64,000 nt of DNA from Bimuria novae-zelandiae CBS 107.79. Taxonomy: Eukaryota > Ascomycota > Dothideomycetes > Pleosporales > Didymosphaeriaceae. Under the pieces are notes generated by a model, which had not been told where the DNA came from, searched no databases, and saw only the letters and a program-made list of their open reading frames with translations. Shown piece by piece: positions 20,747 to 33,178 of the stretch. The stretch lies in assembly GCA_010015655.1 (NCBI GenBank), contig ML976707.1, positions 401,498 through 465,497 on the forward strand, written 5' to 3'. Position numbers and translations under genes: made by a program. Numbering within the stretch: the stretch's first letter is position 1; every line of letters starts with the position of its first letter.

Positions 20747-23207
20747 CTACGTCCAAGTCCCATTTGCCGGTCCAAAGTAGCCCGATGACGGCATATCGAG
20801 ATTCGGAACGCCGTCACCATCAGCCGTATTCACAAAAACTGTATTGCCCCACCAATCTGGAAACACCGCACCTGGGTAACTGACTGCAAAAAAAATGATA
20901 ATGCCGGACAGCGCCGTGCCAGTGTCCAGTGCTGCCGCCAAGATATAATTGTACTTGGTCCACCAAGCGAAGAACTTCTTAAAGATGATACGGTTGAAGA
21001 TGAAATTGACAAGCCACCAGGAACTGTAGTTGATGCCGGTTGCGGGCGGGACGTTGTAGGTTCCGACGAAGATCAGAGGCCAATTGACATATCTCAGCCA
21101 GTCAATCTTGGTACGTTTCCAGGCGTACCACGTGATCAGTGGCATCAAAGCACCGATCCAGAAGAAGTGAAGGAGACCAGAGTAGATCTGTCCCGAAGAG
21201 TAGAGTCGGCTGGGTCCTATGAGCCCCCAGATCACCGAAGAGGAGAAGACAGTCCTACCCTGAGGGCATGAAAACCGGTCCGGCTGGTCGTATGTGCAAA
21301 TCTGATCAATATTTCCAAGCATCCAGCTGGTCACACCAACTTGCGTGAGAGCTCCAAGGACAGTTGCGCTGGCTTGCGCGGCGAAGACGAGTCGTGGTGA
21401 AACTTTGAGATAGTGTCCGAGTTTCATGTCTTGAGCGAAAAAGATGCCTTGTTGTACCACGTCCTGTGAGAGCGACTTGAAGATCATGTTCGCGAGCGGT
21501 TTTCCTTGGAACATGTAGCCTCCGATGAACTCCGAAAGCACATTCAACTGTTGCGCATCGACGTTTGTAATTCCCTGAATGATGCAGCACGGAATCATGT
21601 ATATGGCAGGGATGACCAGCGCCAAAAAGACTCCGTACACTGGCAGTTTCGTGTCGTACACTTCCACCATGACGATAGAGAGGACGACCATCAGGACTAT
21701 GATGCCAGCATAAAGCCACCAAGGTGTCTGCTTGTAATTCTGCATCAATCGTGCGTGGATATCCATCTTTGTCCTTCCTTTCATAGCATCAACGATATCT
21801 TTACCGTGCCATAGGAACGTGTGGACCAGAACAGCGGTAATTGAAGCAAACGATAGTCCATATACGAAAGCGAAAGATGCGCCAAGGAATGGAGGAGAGT
21901 ATGCCTGGTATGCAGTTTCGTTGAAAGTGCCGTCTGCGTTGATCATCATGCTGACATTGTATGCGGCCCCATACCGATCGTAGACATCCGCCGTCATCAG
22001 AGGAAGGTAACCTGTCCACCATGTGTTTGTGTAGTACTAATAGCTATTAGCCCCACACTACTACGCATTAGATCTTCATAAGTGCACACGTACTATAGCT
22101 GGCACTACGATCCAAAATGCTCCAACGAAGCCGAGAAAGACGTTGAGAGCCGCCCAAGAGGGTGAAAGCAACGGATTTGTGTTGTATGCAATTTGGGTCC
22201 AATCGAAAGTTATTGGAGAGAGACCGAGACCAGTTTGCATGCCGAAGATGTGGTTTACGATCTTGTTGCGGGGGGCTATCCAGCACACCCAGGTGAAATA
22301 GCTGAGTGCGACGAAGATGAGGCCAGGGAACCAATACCAAGCGAAGGCGCAGACCATGACCACCATGAAGAACCGAATGCGGGATATTTTCCAGCCATCG
22401 GCAACAGCGTTCGCCCGGGAGTGTAATGTGGTAAGTAGAGCGCAGATGGATAATGTCCCGGGCCAAATGATGCTGGCTGGTTCAACCACCCATTTTCTGG
22501 CAAGACCCGCAACGCCAAAACCAAGAAGCTGGCAGCAGAGAACTACCAAAACCTTAAAACCGGCCGATAGTTCAAAATTGTAGAACTTCTGCGCTGCTTG
22601 GATAACGCTCGTTGCATCCGCAGAACCCCACGCGATACTTACATTGGACATGATGGTGATGACACAGTGCTCCTTGATGTTGAAATGGCGATCCGGATTG
22701 ATATTCCATTTGCCTAGCGGACCAAGGTTGACAGTGTAAATGGGAAGTACATGTGCCAGGAACACTCCACAAGGGAATGCTAGCAATTCTGCAACCAGGG
22801 ACACTATGTGGACGGAAGGCTGGCGTAGCGAGAAGAAATTGTTAACACCAGCTCCAATCATCGTAAAAACGAATCCAAGAATCCACATGCGAAGGGTGCT
22901 GACGGGCATGTGACTAGATTCGCGGGTGCAAAGTTAGTATAAAACAAACAGTGGGGTTATGGGTATCTCGCGGATATGTCTAAAACATATCTACTTCGTA
23001 CCGCGGCGTAACGTACGGGTCATCGACTTCGGGCACAACAGCCCTCACTTCAGGAAATGGCGAGTGGTCAGAGTCCAGATCGAAGGATTGATCCTCATCC
23101 AACACCTTCGCTACATCAACCTCCAACTCTTTGAGATGCTCATCCCCAACTTCGACATCGGGACTCGGCTCGGGGGCGATGGGGTCTTTGGCTTCCACGG
23201 TAGACAT
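20747..23207 (-). CDS. OPT-family oligopeptide transporter
   Basis: Proton-coupled plasma-membrane transporter of small peptides (OPT/PT clade). Exons 23207-23017, 22913-22094 and 22036-20747 give 766 residues, normal for fungal OPTs. The frame could start eight codons earlier at 23231. The acidic N-terminus ends PEVRAVVPEVDDP. Intron 22914-23016 (103 nt, perfect TACTAAC branch) restores DDPHMPVSTLRMW, and intron 22037-22093 (GCTAATA branch) restores AIYYTNTWWTGYLPLM. Further OPT blocks are NIKEHCVITIMSNVS, SADATSVIQAAQKFY, QGITNVDAQQLNVLSEFIGG, KPLANMIFKSLSQD, MKLGHYLKVSPR, TGINYSSWWLVNFIFN and RRNKIVNH-like turns. It ends in a soluble NADGDGVPNLDM-like tail. Many hydrophobic helices throughout. 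Substrate unknown. Confidence 0.95.
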
Positions 23208-23897
23208 GATGGTCAAGAGACAAGAGACCAAGGCCTTGGTGGTCGGTGGCTGGAAGCTTGTGTGCGGAGCAAGACGAGGCCAAGTTTCTTATACAGCCAA
23301 GAGTCTAGAAGATAAGCCATCTGCGCCCCAGATAAGCATGGCTGTCAAATCACGGCGCAAGATAGCCCATCGCATCGCTTGTGCCGCAAAGTGTCACCTG
23401 CCTAATTTGGCAAGCAGCACTTATCTCGTATCTGCAACAACTTAGATGACTGCGTAAACAGCTTTCGGATCAATCTATGACTGAGGCAAGACAAATTGAA
23501 GTTTCCTACGGCATATAAGCCCTGGTAAAGTTGATTCTCTTGATGCTGAGGTTCACACCGCATTGCTCAAACTTCGCTCTGTTTGATCTACCACCGGAGA
23601 GGCCCGTTACCATCCATACCTCCTCTGGTGAGGAAGGATCGTATTTCGTCTTGGAGGATTCCGCGCGAGTTAGGTATTTAGTGCGACAGCGCGCTGAGCG
23701 AAAGTCAGTCGCCTCATGAACGGGAGCCGCAAGGCCTGTAGAGTAGTTTGCATGCCTATTGCAGGTCACTAAAGCAAAGGCTTCTTGCATGATGACTGTG
23801 GGATGAACCAGAGTAATGCTAGACAGAGGTGTGCCCATGGCGTGCAGTAGACAACATTTGAAGACCCAGGTGCCGTAGATGCATGTCAGCTATTGTC
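23208..23897. other. Intergenic region at the edge of the first AT-rich island
   Basis: OPT promoter side. A minus-strand ORF at 23506-23838 (110 codons) has no motif I recognise and is not called as a gene. Confidence 0.5.
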
Positions 23898-23965
23898 GTT
23901 TCGTAAATTCCCGCTCACCATGTGACCTGCCCTACATGTTAGTAATCGATTCTCGTACGTTATTT
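23898..23965 (+). repeat. Left terminal inverted repeat
   Basis: Pairs with 28380-28447. The outer 32 nt are perfect, while the inner part is degraded by transitions and small gaps. Confidence 0.85.
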
Positions 23966-24617
23966 AAAACACGTATTTACTAGCCAAACATTAACCTTTT
24001 AATGCATTTAAAATTTTTATAAAATTATTAAATAAAGCTAGATTACTACTATTAGTGTTATAGGCTATAGTTAATTATCTTAAAAATAATATTAGTATCA
24101 TAAAAATTTAAAAAGATACTAAAATAGCTTATTTAATAATTAAAAGAATTTAAGTTAGCCTAAAAAACTAAAAGTAGCCTTACCTGCTAGTCTGCGTACG
24201 GTGGGGGCAGTTACTATTACTACTGTAGTACTATCGCGAGAAGCTTAAAGAGTTACTATAAGGCTAGCTAAATACCTACCTAGATAAAATGCAAGCTTTC
24301 TTACGTAATAATTATAACGCAAAAGCTTTATAAATAACTATTTAGGAGATCTTCGCTAGCATAAGATAAAATTAAATAGTAATAACTAAAGTAGTAGCTA
24401 AGCATAATATAGTTTTTTATTAAGTATTTTAAGCTTACTACTAGCTAGCATATAAAGTAAAATAATTAATAGTACTTAATAAAAGTACTTATAATAAGCG
24501 TATAAGTAATTGTGAGTATATTTAGTAGAAGATAAACACGCTAGTTTAAATATTATATTTAATATAAAAGTTAAAAAGGTAGAGCTTACTACTAACTGTA
24601 AACGTTAATAAATATCT

Positions 24618-24715
24618 TAGTTATTTTATTTATTTTATTTATTTTATTTATTTTATTTATTTTATTTATTTTATTTATTTTATTTATTTTATTTATTTTA
24701 TTTATTTTATTTATT
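24618..24715 (+). repeat. 9-nt minisatellite (TTTATTTTA)n
   Basis: About eleven copies running directly into the assembly gap. Confidence 0.9.
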
Positions 24716-24935
24716 NNNNNNNNNNNNNNNNNNNNNNNNNNNNNNNNNNNNNNNNNNNNNNNNNNNNNNNNNNNNNNNNNNNNNNNNNNNNNNNNNNNNN
24801 NNNNNNNNNNNNNNNNNNNNNNNNNNNNNNNNNNNNNNNNNNNNNNNNNNNNNNNNNNNNNNNNNNNNNNNNNNNNNNNNNNNNNNNNNNNNNNNNNNNN
24901 NNNNNNNNNNNNNNNNNNNNNNNNNNNNNNNNNNN
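24716..24935. other. Assembly gap, 220 N
   Basis: Run of N between two different 9-nt minisatellites; true length unknown. Confidence 0.99.
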
Positions 24936-25021
24936 TTTATTAGGTTTATTAGGTTTATTAGGTTTATTAGGTTTATTAGGTTTATTAGGTTTATTAGGTT
25001 TATTAGGTTTATTAGGTTTAT
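24936..25021 (+). repeat. 9-nt minisatellite (TTTATTAGG)n
   Basis: About nine copies emerging from the gap. Same period as the left array but a different unit. Confidence 0.9.
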
Positions 25022-27046
25022 TATGGTTATTATGGAGTAATTATAGTAGAGCTTATAAAGAAGTTTATAACTAATAAAATACTATTATATTATACGCCGT
25101 ACCTAAAGCTACGCTTAATAATTATAATAAATAATTTCATTATTTATTAATTAGCTAAAATTTAACAGTTTTATTTAGACCCTAGAGTAGTACTTAAGTA
25201 CCTATTACTATACTTACTTAATATAAATTTAATCAAGTAAAGCCTTAAGACGTTAAAGTTATAAATAAATAAAAACTTTTAGTAGGCCTTTATTTTATTT
25301 TTTTTGTTAGGCGTGCAGGAGGTTTGCTATAATAATATATAAATAAAAAAGTACTTTAGCTACTTAGGCTAGCAGGTGTAAGGTATATAAAAAAAATAAG
25401 GAGTTTAAGTAATTAACGTGTTATTATTAAGTATATATATTACTAAGTATTATAATAGTAGCCTATATAGATTTAGTGTTTACTAGTACTAGCTAGCGGA
25501 AAGTTATTTATATTATAGTTTTATATAATTTTGTTAATCTGTTAATTTAATATATGTATTTTTAGGTAATAACTTCCTTAAAATTAACTTTTATAGGCTA
25601 GAATTAGTAAAAAAAAAAATATAATTTTTTTTAAAACTATTTATAATGCGTCCTATATTTAAAAGTAATTAATAACATAACTAGAGCATAAAGTATAAGT
25701 AATTAGAAATTAATGTTAGTAACTTAGTCTTAAGCTTTAGTATCTTCTTATATTTACTATATAAATAAGCTTTCCTCCTGATTCTTATTCTTATCCTCTC
25801 GCTTTTCTTACTCATCTCGCTCCTCTCGCTTCTCTCGCTCTACACGCTCTTTTTCCTTCTTTATATTTTCTAAGCACTAAGCTTTGTATTTTAAAATTAG
25901 TCTTTAAACCTACGCTACTAACGGATAGTATATACTTAAAATTTAAGTAGTAAAGATAGTAGTAGCTTTTATACTTTTTACTATAAGATATACAGTATGC
26001 TAGTCTTTTAAAAATCTATAAGTATATTAAATTTAATTTTTTTTAATTATAATAAAAACTGCTTTTATATCTTTGCGATCTTTATGTAGACTTTTATTAA
26101 ACTACTACTATAGGAAAAGTAGTGTTATATAGTAGGGTTTTTTTATATTACTATAAGTTAATAGATTCTATTTTAAAACTAATTAATTATTTAGTAAGTA
26201 ATTAAGTTTTTACTACTAGGCAAGTAATTGCTAAAATAACTAATTTTATATTAATTAACTTACTCTAAATATATTTAGTAATTTAAATATATTTTTATTA
26301 TAGGCTTATTATTAGAGTTACTCTTCCTCCGCTATTACTTAGCTTGCTTACAAGACCTCGCTATTATTAACCAAACGTTATCTAATGGCGCTGCAACTAT
26401 ACACCTTTGTAGCGATACCTCGCAGGCCTATATAGCGACTATATTGCCCTCGATGGGCTTATGATCGGAGAACCGCACCAGCAACGATTCAGTACGCTAA
26501 AAGTAGTACACATAGGCATAGTTTAAGCACATAGTGTCCTGACACCTCTACGCGTCCTTTATTTAAGTAGCTAGCCTATTACTTATTAAGTTAATTACTA
26601 TAATAGTTAGTAGCTTAGTAATTTAGTAATTATTAGTAATAAGTTATATTTAAAAGCCTTATAGGCTACTTACGCGTAACTAACTTAAAATAAATACTTA
26701 AAGTAGCTTTAGTAATATAAATTAAAATTTACATATGTAGTAGCCTCTAGGGGCGCTAATTATAATAACTTTTTTATATTAGTTTTTATATTAGTAAAAC
26801 GTAGGTAAATCTCCATACTTTTAAAAGTATTTACTGTATAATCCTTTTCTAAAGTTTAAATTAAATATATAATAATAATAAGGCTTTTAATAGAGACTTT
26901 TTTTAAGTATTAGTTTTTATAATAACGCTATTAGCCTACTGAGTAGTTACTTCTATTTATTATTTTCTACACTATTAACTATATTATTATTATAATATAT
27001 TTTATAATAATATTTTATATAAGTCTTATTATGTAATGTACGTCGC

Positions 27047-27871
27047 TGTTAAGTGCTCCGGGGTAGCTAGTCCTAAAGGGGACTAGGCTTGGTTCTTAGG
27101 CAAGAGTACTTATAAAATAAGGAAAGGGTATTAATAGCTTACGCGTATTAATAAGGTTATTAGTATTAAAAGTAGTGCGCGATTATAAACGAATTAATTT
27201 AAAGTTAAAATATAATCTAAATAATAGATTAATAACTTAGGTTATATATAAGTATAGAAGGGCTATACTTAGCGTTCCTATATATATGTCTTGTCCTATA
27301 AATCCCAAGCGTCTTAAGAGTCCCAAGGTCCTACATGCCAAGTTAACTCTAGGACGTCTAATACTTCTGGGACGCGTGACTTGTCATGTGACTCGTGGCT
27401 AAGTCAGGAATCTTGGCTAGGCGCACCGATAAGTGCCAGTGCCTGTAACAGGAACAATCGCTCGTCGACACGAGAACCCTTGGCTAGTCAAGACAGGATT
27501 CGAGATCATCCGAAAACCGACACTCATCCGTATCGGACCAATTTCGGATCTATCAGACCGATGGGGAACTACGAATCCGATTCGGACCTATTTCGGATCC
27601 ATCAGACCGACGGTCAACCTATGGCAGTTATGTGCTAGCTAGCCATCTAGGAAGAGGTGTATTTAGAGGAGCTTGGGGCCTTTGTAGTTCAGTACCTTTT
27701 CCGTATCCTTTCGTACCAGGCCTATAGGCACTTAATTCATTCAAGGCTACATTCTTATACACACACTCCCACATGCCTCTGCTAGGAGATACGCCAACAT
27801 CGATCCTTTGAGTGACCTGCGCCGATACAGTGCCCCGCCCTCATTATGTTGGATCTCAACAGATCTTAACA
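27047..27871 (+). mobile_element. Solo LTR (family 1), itself interrupted by another solo LTR
   Basis: Begins TGTTAAGTGC and ends TCTTAACA, flanked by the 5-bp duplication GTCGC (27042-27046 and 27872-27876). Removing the nested insert and one copy of its duplication leaves 434 nt, the same length as the related solo LTR at 60889-61322. Shared blocks include GTAGCTA-TC, GGCAAGAGTACTTAT, TCTAAATAATAGATTAATAA, GGGACGCGTGACTTG and GTCAGGAATCTTGGCT. Confidence 0.88.
27444..27829 (+). mobile_element. Solo LTR (family 2), 386 nt, nested
   Basis: Starts TGTAACAGG and ends GCCGATACA (TG...CA), flanked by GTGCC on both sides (27439-27443, 27830-27834). The orthologous position in the 61-kb family-1 LTR is uninterrupted (TGTCCATGCC followed by CTACC), confirming an insertion. 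Unlike its surroundings it has balanced base composition. It carries a direct subrepeat (two copies of a CGGACC-ATTTCGGATC-type unit near 27535-27625). Confidence 0.88.
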
Positions 27872-28379
27872 GTCGCCCTATACCACGCCGCCATACATTC
27901 CCAAAAGGAACGAGTAACAATAGCTATCGTTACAAGGCATAGGATAGTATATATAGGCATCGTAACATATTAACTACCTTAGTAAGCTCCTTATTTAATT
28001 ATTATATATAAAGACTTAGCTAGGTTAATAATAACCTATCCTTTAAATATATTTCTTACTCCTTAATATTTAATATTTTCAAGTTGCTCCATTTTAACTA
28101 TTTTAGTAATAGTTATATAATTAGTTTTATTTATTATTTTTTATAAAGTTGCCCTAGTCTTTACCATTTTAAAAAAAATTTATAAAATAACTTTATTATA
28201 TGTAGCGTTTCAGCTATTTATATTATTTAAGATAGATATTTACTTCTCTTAAATACATAAGTACTGTTACGTTTATAACTTTTAGCTAGTATTATAATAA
28301 CTCTTAAAGATAATAGCAGGGTATTATTTAAAAGATACATTTATATATAGTATCTAATTATATAGAAAATAGGTGGGTT

Positions 28380-28447
28380 AAATGACGCGGAGGAAGCGAT
28401 TACCTAACAAGCGCCCAGGTCACATGGTGAGCGGGAATTTACGAAAC
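28380..28447 (-). repeat. Right terminal inverted repeat
   Basis: Reverse complement of the left end at 23898-23965. Confidence 0.85.
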
Positions 28448-29383
28448 CACCGATAAGGAATTGGATCGGCTCCGACGTCGGGCCGGATCGTCGCCGATTC
28501 GTTCGATCTCCCTGTCTGCCAGCTTGCACTTCAAATTCTTCTATGTACACGGCATCACAGCGCTACCCACACTACTGCCAGTTCTTATTTGATAGAGAGT
28601 ACTTTGTTGATGCGTTTGACACCTCGCTACACTGCACGGTGTCGTAATCGCGCTCTCCCAGCCCGAGAAAGACAGTACCCTCCTAGTGACGGAATAATCG
28701 GACCTTCTTGGCCCAATTCAGCACGAGTAGGATTTCCATCAAAGCCAAATTCCGTGGGACGCAGGCGCTGCTGATGGTGAGCAGACTTCACTAAGTTGTT
28801 GATGGTGCAGAAGCTGTGGAGAGGCTAACGGCTCTGGGTACCGTGTCGCACCCGCAAGATACCTACAGTACTTTTGCGCGTCGCATCCTAGATTTGCATG
28901 CTGCTGGTGTTCGAATCTGTGATCTAGGAACAAGAACTATCTAATTTCGCCGCCATGACCTGCATGACCCTGTACGGCTTAGCGGTGTTGCTTCCATCTT
29001 GTACGACTCAACGCACAATCTTCTAGAAGCCGCCGAACTAAAAGAGTAGTGCAGTAATTTGTATTCAGCGGTAACTCCTGCCACTGTCTGACGGTAGGCT
29101 TGGCTGCATCGATGGATTTGCAGTGACATTCGCCGAGAAAAGACATGACGGAGTTGGGCGAAGTTAGGCGGCATAAGGCAGGTGCGAAATACACGCGAGC
29201 TTTGTCAGACCAACGAGCACACCACTTCCACTACGCAATAGGATAACTAGAGCCGACAGCAGAGTTTAACATGAATTGTGCATCGTTTAGCTGACTTCGA
29301 GTTGTGGCATCCACACAACACTGCTATTCCCACCCCATCTTCTTTCCACTTTATTTTTATTTTTTATTTTATTTTTTAAAGAG
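28448..29383. other. Intergenic region upstream of the NRPS
   Basis: Base composition returns sharply to normal at 28448. Several short ORFs, none with a recognisable domain. A T-rich tract (29345-29380) directly precedes the NRPS start. Confidence 0.5.
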
Positions 29384-32300
29384 ATGGCGCCTATGAGCGT
29401 GAAGCAAGAAGTGGCAAAGTTGGACCAAGTCGACCCAGATTTATATTGCGCGGCCTGGGCTGTGGTATTAGTTCGTCATGCCGGTATAGATGATGCCTGC
29501 GAGGTTGTCTTCAAATCGCAGTCAAGCGCTCTTCTTCGTCTGACGTTCTCTGTCCAACTCGAAGCTGGCGACTTCCTGCATCATGTCGGACAGGAACTGA
29601 AAACGCTCTCTGCGCCCATCTCCACACTCGAAAGCAACACGGAATTGCCCGTAGTCACCCTGAAGACCGCAGTCGGCGAACAACATACAGCTATCAGTAC
29701 AGCTGTGGGATCCATTACACAAGTAAAACTCCTCTTCGCGCACTTCCACCAAGCGGTGCACCAACTACGGTCGCTGCCTCAATCAACGCGTCTAGGGGTA
29801 ATTGACATCGCCTGCATTGAGGACAGGCAGCAGGTGCTTCGATGGAATGAAGCACCACCACCGCGAATCGACGAGACGCTCTGCAGCCTCTTTGCGGACC
29901 AAGTACGCCAGCGTCCGAGTGCGATCGCTGTGGCTTCCTGGGATGGAGAACTTCTTTATTCCGAACTTGACGAGCTGTCTGCAAAGCTTGCCGGCGAGAT
30001 TGTTCGCCGAGCAGTGAGCCCACAACAAACGATTGCACTTTGTTTTGACAAATCGCTACTCGCAGTGGTTGCGATGCTGGCCGTTTTAAGGGCACGAGGA
30101 GCTTTTGTCAATCTAGGAATCGCGCTACCGCATCAAAGACAGTCCGCCATACTCAAGGCCTCTGGGGCGGTTTTACTGATTGTCGATTCCAACAACGCAT
30201 CACGCCTCGAAGACCATCAGACGGTTCCCGGCCTTCTCGTCGACATTGACTCTGTAACCGCTTTGCCCATACCAACTCAGCCCCTCCCTCATGTTTTCCC
30301 CGGCGATGCCGCCGCAATCACCTTCACCTCTGGCTCGACAGGTGCACCCAAGGGCATCGTCGTAGAGCATGGCTCTATAGCGACCAGTTGCGATGCTATG
30401 ACGAGCCGTCTAGACCTTGGTCCGCACTCGCGCGTACTGCAGTTCGCCTCTTTCACTTTTGATGCAGCTGTCGGAGACACATTTTACGCTCTCTCTCGTG
30501 GAGCTACAGTCTGCATCCCATCGGAACGTGAGCGTGTTGACGACCTAGCTGGAGCAGCTCGGAGACTGGATGTCAATTGGGCATTTCTAACCCCCTCCGT
30601 TCTTTCTTTGCTCGAACCACGCGACATTCCCTCACTGCGTCGGCTTCTTGTGGGGGGAGAGAAGCCCGATCCAAAACACATCGCTCTTTGGGCGCAGTAT
30701 GTGTCGCTGCATCTGGTCATGGGCCCGGCCGAATGTGCGATATATTGTGCTGCCAGCGAAGCCGTCCAGCCAGGGCAGGATACCTCTACTTTTGGGCGAG
30801 CAGCAGGGTGCCGGTACGTGTCTTATAGGTATAGTTTGCGCACATCTAAGCTAACTTTGTGTTTGGACTATGGGTCGTAGATGAGAACGACCATTCGAAA
30901 CTTGCACCTGTAGGATGTCCTGGCGAGCTGGTAGTTGAAGGACGCATTGTGGCCCGTGGCTATCTAAATGACCCCAAGCGTAGCGTCGCCTCATTCCTAG
31001 GACCAAAAGATGTGCCGTGGCTACCTCCCCAGCACGAAAACCGTCTATACAAATCCGGCGATCTTGTACGCTTCAACGTCGATTACGGGACTTTTTCTTT
31101 CGTTGCTCGCAAGGACACCCAAGTCAAACTACATGGTCAAAGGGTGGAGCTCAGGTATGTTACCATCTTCCCATTTGACTCGGTCATCGCCGTAACGAAA
31201 TCTAGTGAGATTGAAATCCAGCTCAAGAACACTATACCTGGCGTGGAAAGTGCCCTTGTTGTACTTAACACGTCCGCAGAGCATGCTAACAGGCACCCTC
31301 TGGTGTCTTTCTTGGTTTTCGCGCGAACATCGGCTGCCGTGGAGGATGCAACTGGTCAAACGCTATGGTTGACTCCTTGTGGGACGAACATGCTTCGCAA
31401 AGCAAGGGATCAGCTTGCAGCTGTCTTACCGACCTACATGGTTCCCACCCTATACGTGCCAGTGACCCACGTGCCATTCACTGCTAATGGGAAGCGAGAC
31501 ACAGTTAGGTTACGTGATATTGCTCAAAACCTGTCACAAGATGAACTTCATGCTTTCTCACTGTCACAAAGGTCCGAAATCGCCACGAGACCACTGTCGC
31601 AGCCCGAGAAACAGCTAAGAGAGCTATGGGCTCTGATACTCCGTGTTGAAACATCGGATCTAGGACCAAATAGTGATTTCATACGTGAAGGAGGCGATTC
31701 GCTCATGGCGATGCACCTAGTGTCAGCGGCGGAAAAGCAAGGCCTTCATCTTCAAGTTGCCACGATCTTGATGCATCCTCGCTTGTCTGACATGGCTTTG
31801 GAGGTAACTTCGCCGCAGACCCTGGCTCAGGACACCACTCCCGCTCCGTTCACCCTACTTCCCGGTCCGATCGATGATATCAAAAATTACTGCGCTACGG
31901 CTTGCGCTATGGACGTGGACCAGATCGAGGATATATATCCTACAGCTCCGATTCAGAATCAATTATGGGCAGGATCACAACGGCGCTTGGGAACCTATAT
32001 CCTACAAATTACCTACCAGCTACCTTCGCCTGTAAGATTAGAGACATTCAGGTCGGCTTGGGACCAGGTCATCCGGTCTGCCGATATTCTCCGCACCAGG
32101 CTTGTGTCTAGACCTGACACAGGCTTGCTCCAAGTCGTTTCCAAAACCTTTGAGTGGGACACCTTTGACAGCGAAGAAGACTTCAAGAAGCGCGATCATT
32201 ATGCTACCATGAATCTTAATAGCCCTCTGGCACGACTAGCTATCATCAGCCCAGCGCAATCCCCGATATTCGTTTTCGTCGCGCATCACCTTCTCTACGA

Positions 32301-33178
32301 TGCGTTCATGCTTAATATGATCTTTGTCCGCATCACCGATATTTGTATGACCGTAAGTATATTTTGCCATCGATCACAAAATCTTTTTACTGATATCACT
32401 GCCAGGGAAATACTTCCGCCTTATTTCCCTACAAAAACTTCGTTTCCTACGTTCAGCGCCTCCCTACAGGACCATCAATGGCCTTTTGGAAAGCCGCCCT
32501 AGACGGGTGCCCGACACCGTCCTGGCCACCCGCCGCACCACCCAATATCAAAACCACGAAACACATCCGCCACCACATCGCAATCTCTGTACGACCGACA
32601 GAATTCACCATTGCCACTTTCGCCCAGGCCGCTTTCACGCTACTGTTCGCTTCCCATACTCAAGCCAACGACGTCGTCTTCGCCATGACCTTCTCCGGCC
32701 GCGACGCCGATATTCCCTCTATCCTCGATACCGCCGGCCCAACGCTCTACACCGTCCCCTTTCGCATGAAAACCCCATCTAACGGGACATTACGCACCTT
32801 CCTCAACTCAGTACGCGGTTACATCCGCGACAGCGCGCCTTTCGGCCATATCGGGCTCCCAGCGATCGCGAAAGCTAGCCCCGACGCCGCGCGCGCACTC
32901 GATATCCGATGCGTGTTCTCCGTTCAGCCATCGCACGTGGTCGCGCCGGAAGAGGTGTTCGGCCCAAGAACCTCGTTCCGCGAGGAGATGGGGCGCTTAC
33001 CGCTAATATTTGAGGTCTTCGTTGTGCCGGGTGGGGTTGATGTCTCGGCGGAATTTAACACGGGGAGTTTGGGAGGGGAAGAGGTGCAGCGTTTTGTGGA
33101 GAAGTTTGGAAGGGTGCTGGGGAGGTTGTTTAGTATGGAGTTAGATGCACTGGTGGGTGGTGAGGAGCTTTACGAATG
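29384..33178 (+). CDS. Small non-ribosomal peptide synthetase, A-T-C
   Basis: Multimodular-type enzyme reduced to one module. Order: about 150 residues resembling the C-terminal end of a condensation domain (CAAWAVVLVRHAG ... VLRWNE); an adenylation domain (A3 FTSGSTGAPKGI, A4 FDAAVGD, A5 MGPAECAIY, A7 RLYKSGDLVRF, A8 KDTQVKLHGQRVEL, A10 NGKRD); a carrier domain with the phosphopantetheine serine in REGGDSLMAM; and a condensation domain whose HHxxxDG motif reads HHLLYDA. No thioesterase or reductase follows. Introns: 31155-31205 (in frame, restoring VELSEIEIQLKN) and 32353-32405 (GTAAGT...CCAG). A further intron near 30814-30855 is implied after GRAAGC, with a GTACGT donor and GCTAAC branch. 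However, no AG acceptor there restores the frame to VFGLWVVDEND, so this site may be damaged. Product unknown. It may be a fragment of a larger synthetase or an inactive gene. Confidence 0.82.

Larger units (their letters stand above)
23898..28447. mobile_element. AT-rich decayed element bounded by long terminal inverted repeats
   Basis: The first 32 nt (from GTTTCGTAAATTCCCGCTCA) are identical to the reverse complement of the right end. Similarity continues to about 65 nt (TGTTAG-TAATCG-TTC ... ATTT). The interior is extremely AT-rich, stop-filled in all frames and TpA-rich, as expected of RIP. It contains a 220-nt assembly gap, two 9-nt minisatellites and a solo LTR at 27047-27871. I could not find a convincing target-site duplication: the bases outside the repeats do not match. 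The class is unknown, and no transposase motif survived to my reading. Confidence 0.75.

Noticed and set aside
23890..28455. A target-site duplication for the 4.5-kb inverted-repeat element
   Set aside because: Several lengths were compared by eye and the flanking bases do not match, so none is claimed.
30834..30850. A 17-nt intron to rescue the NRPS frame
   Set aside because: Far too short for a spliceosomal intron; a damaged splice site or indel is more likely.
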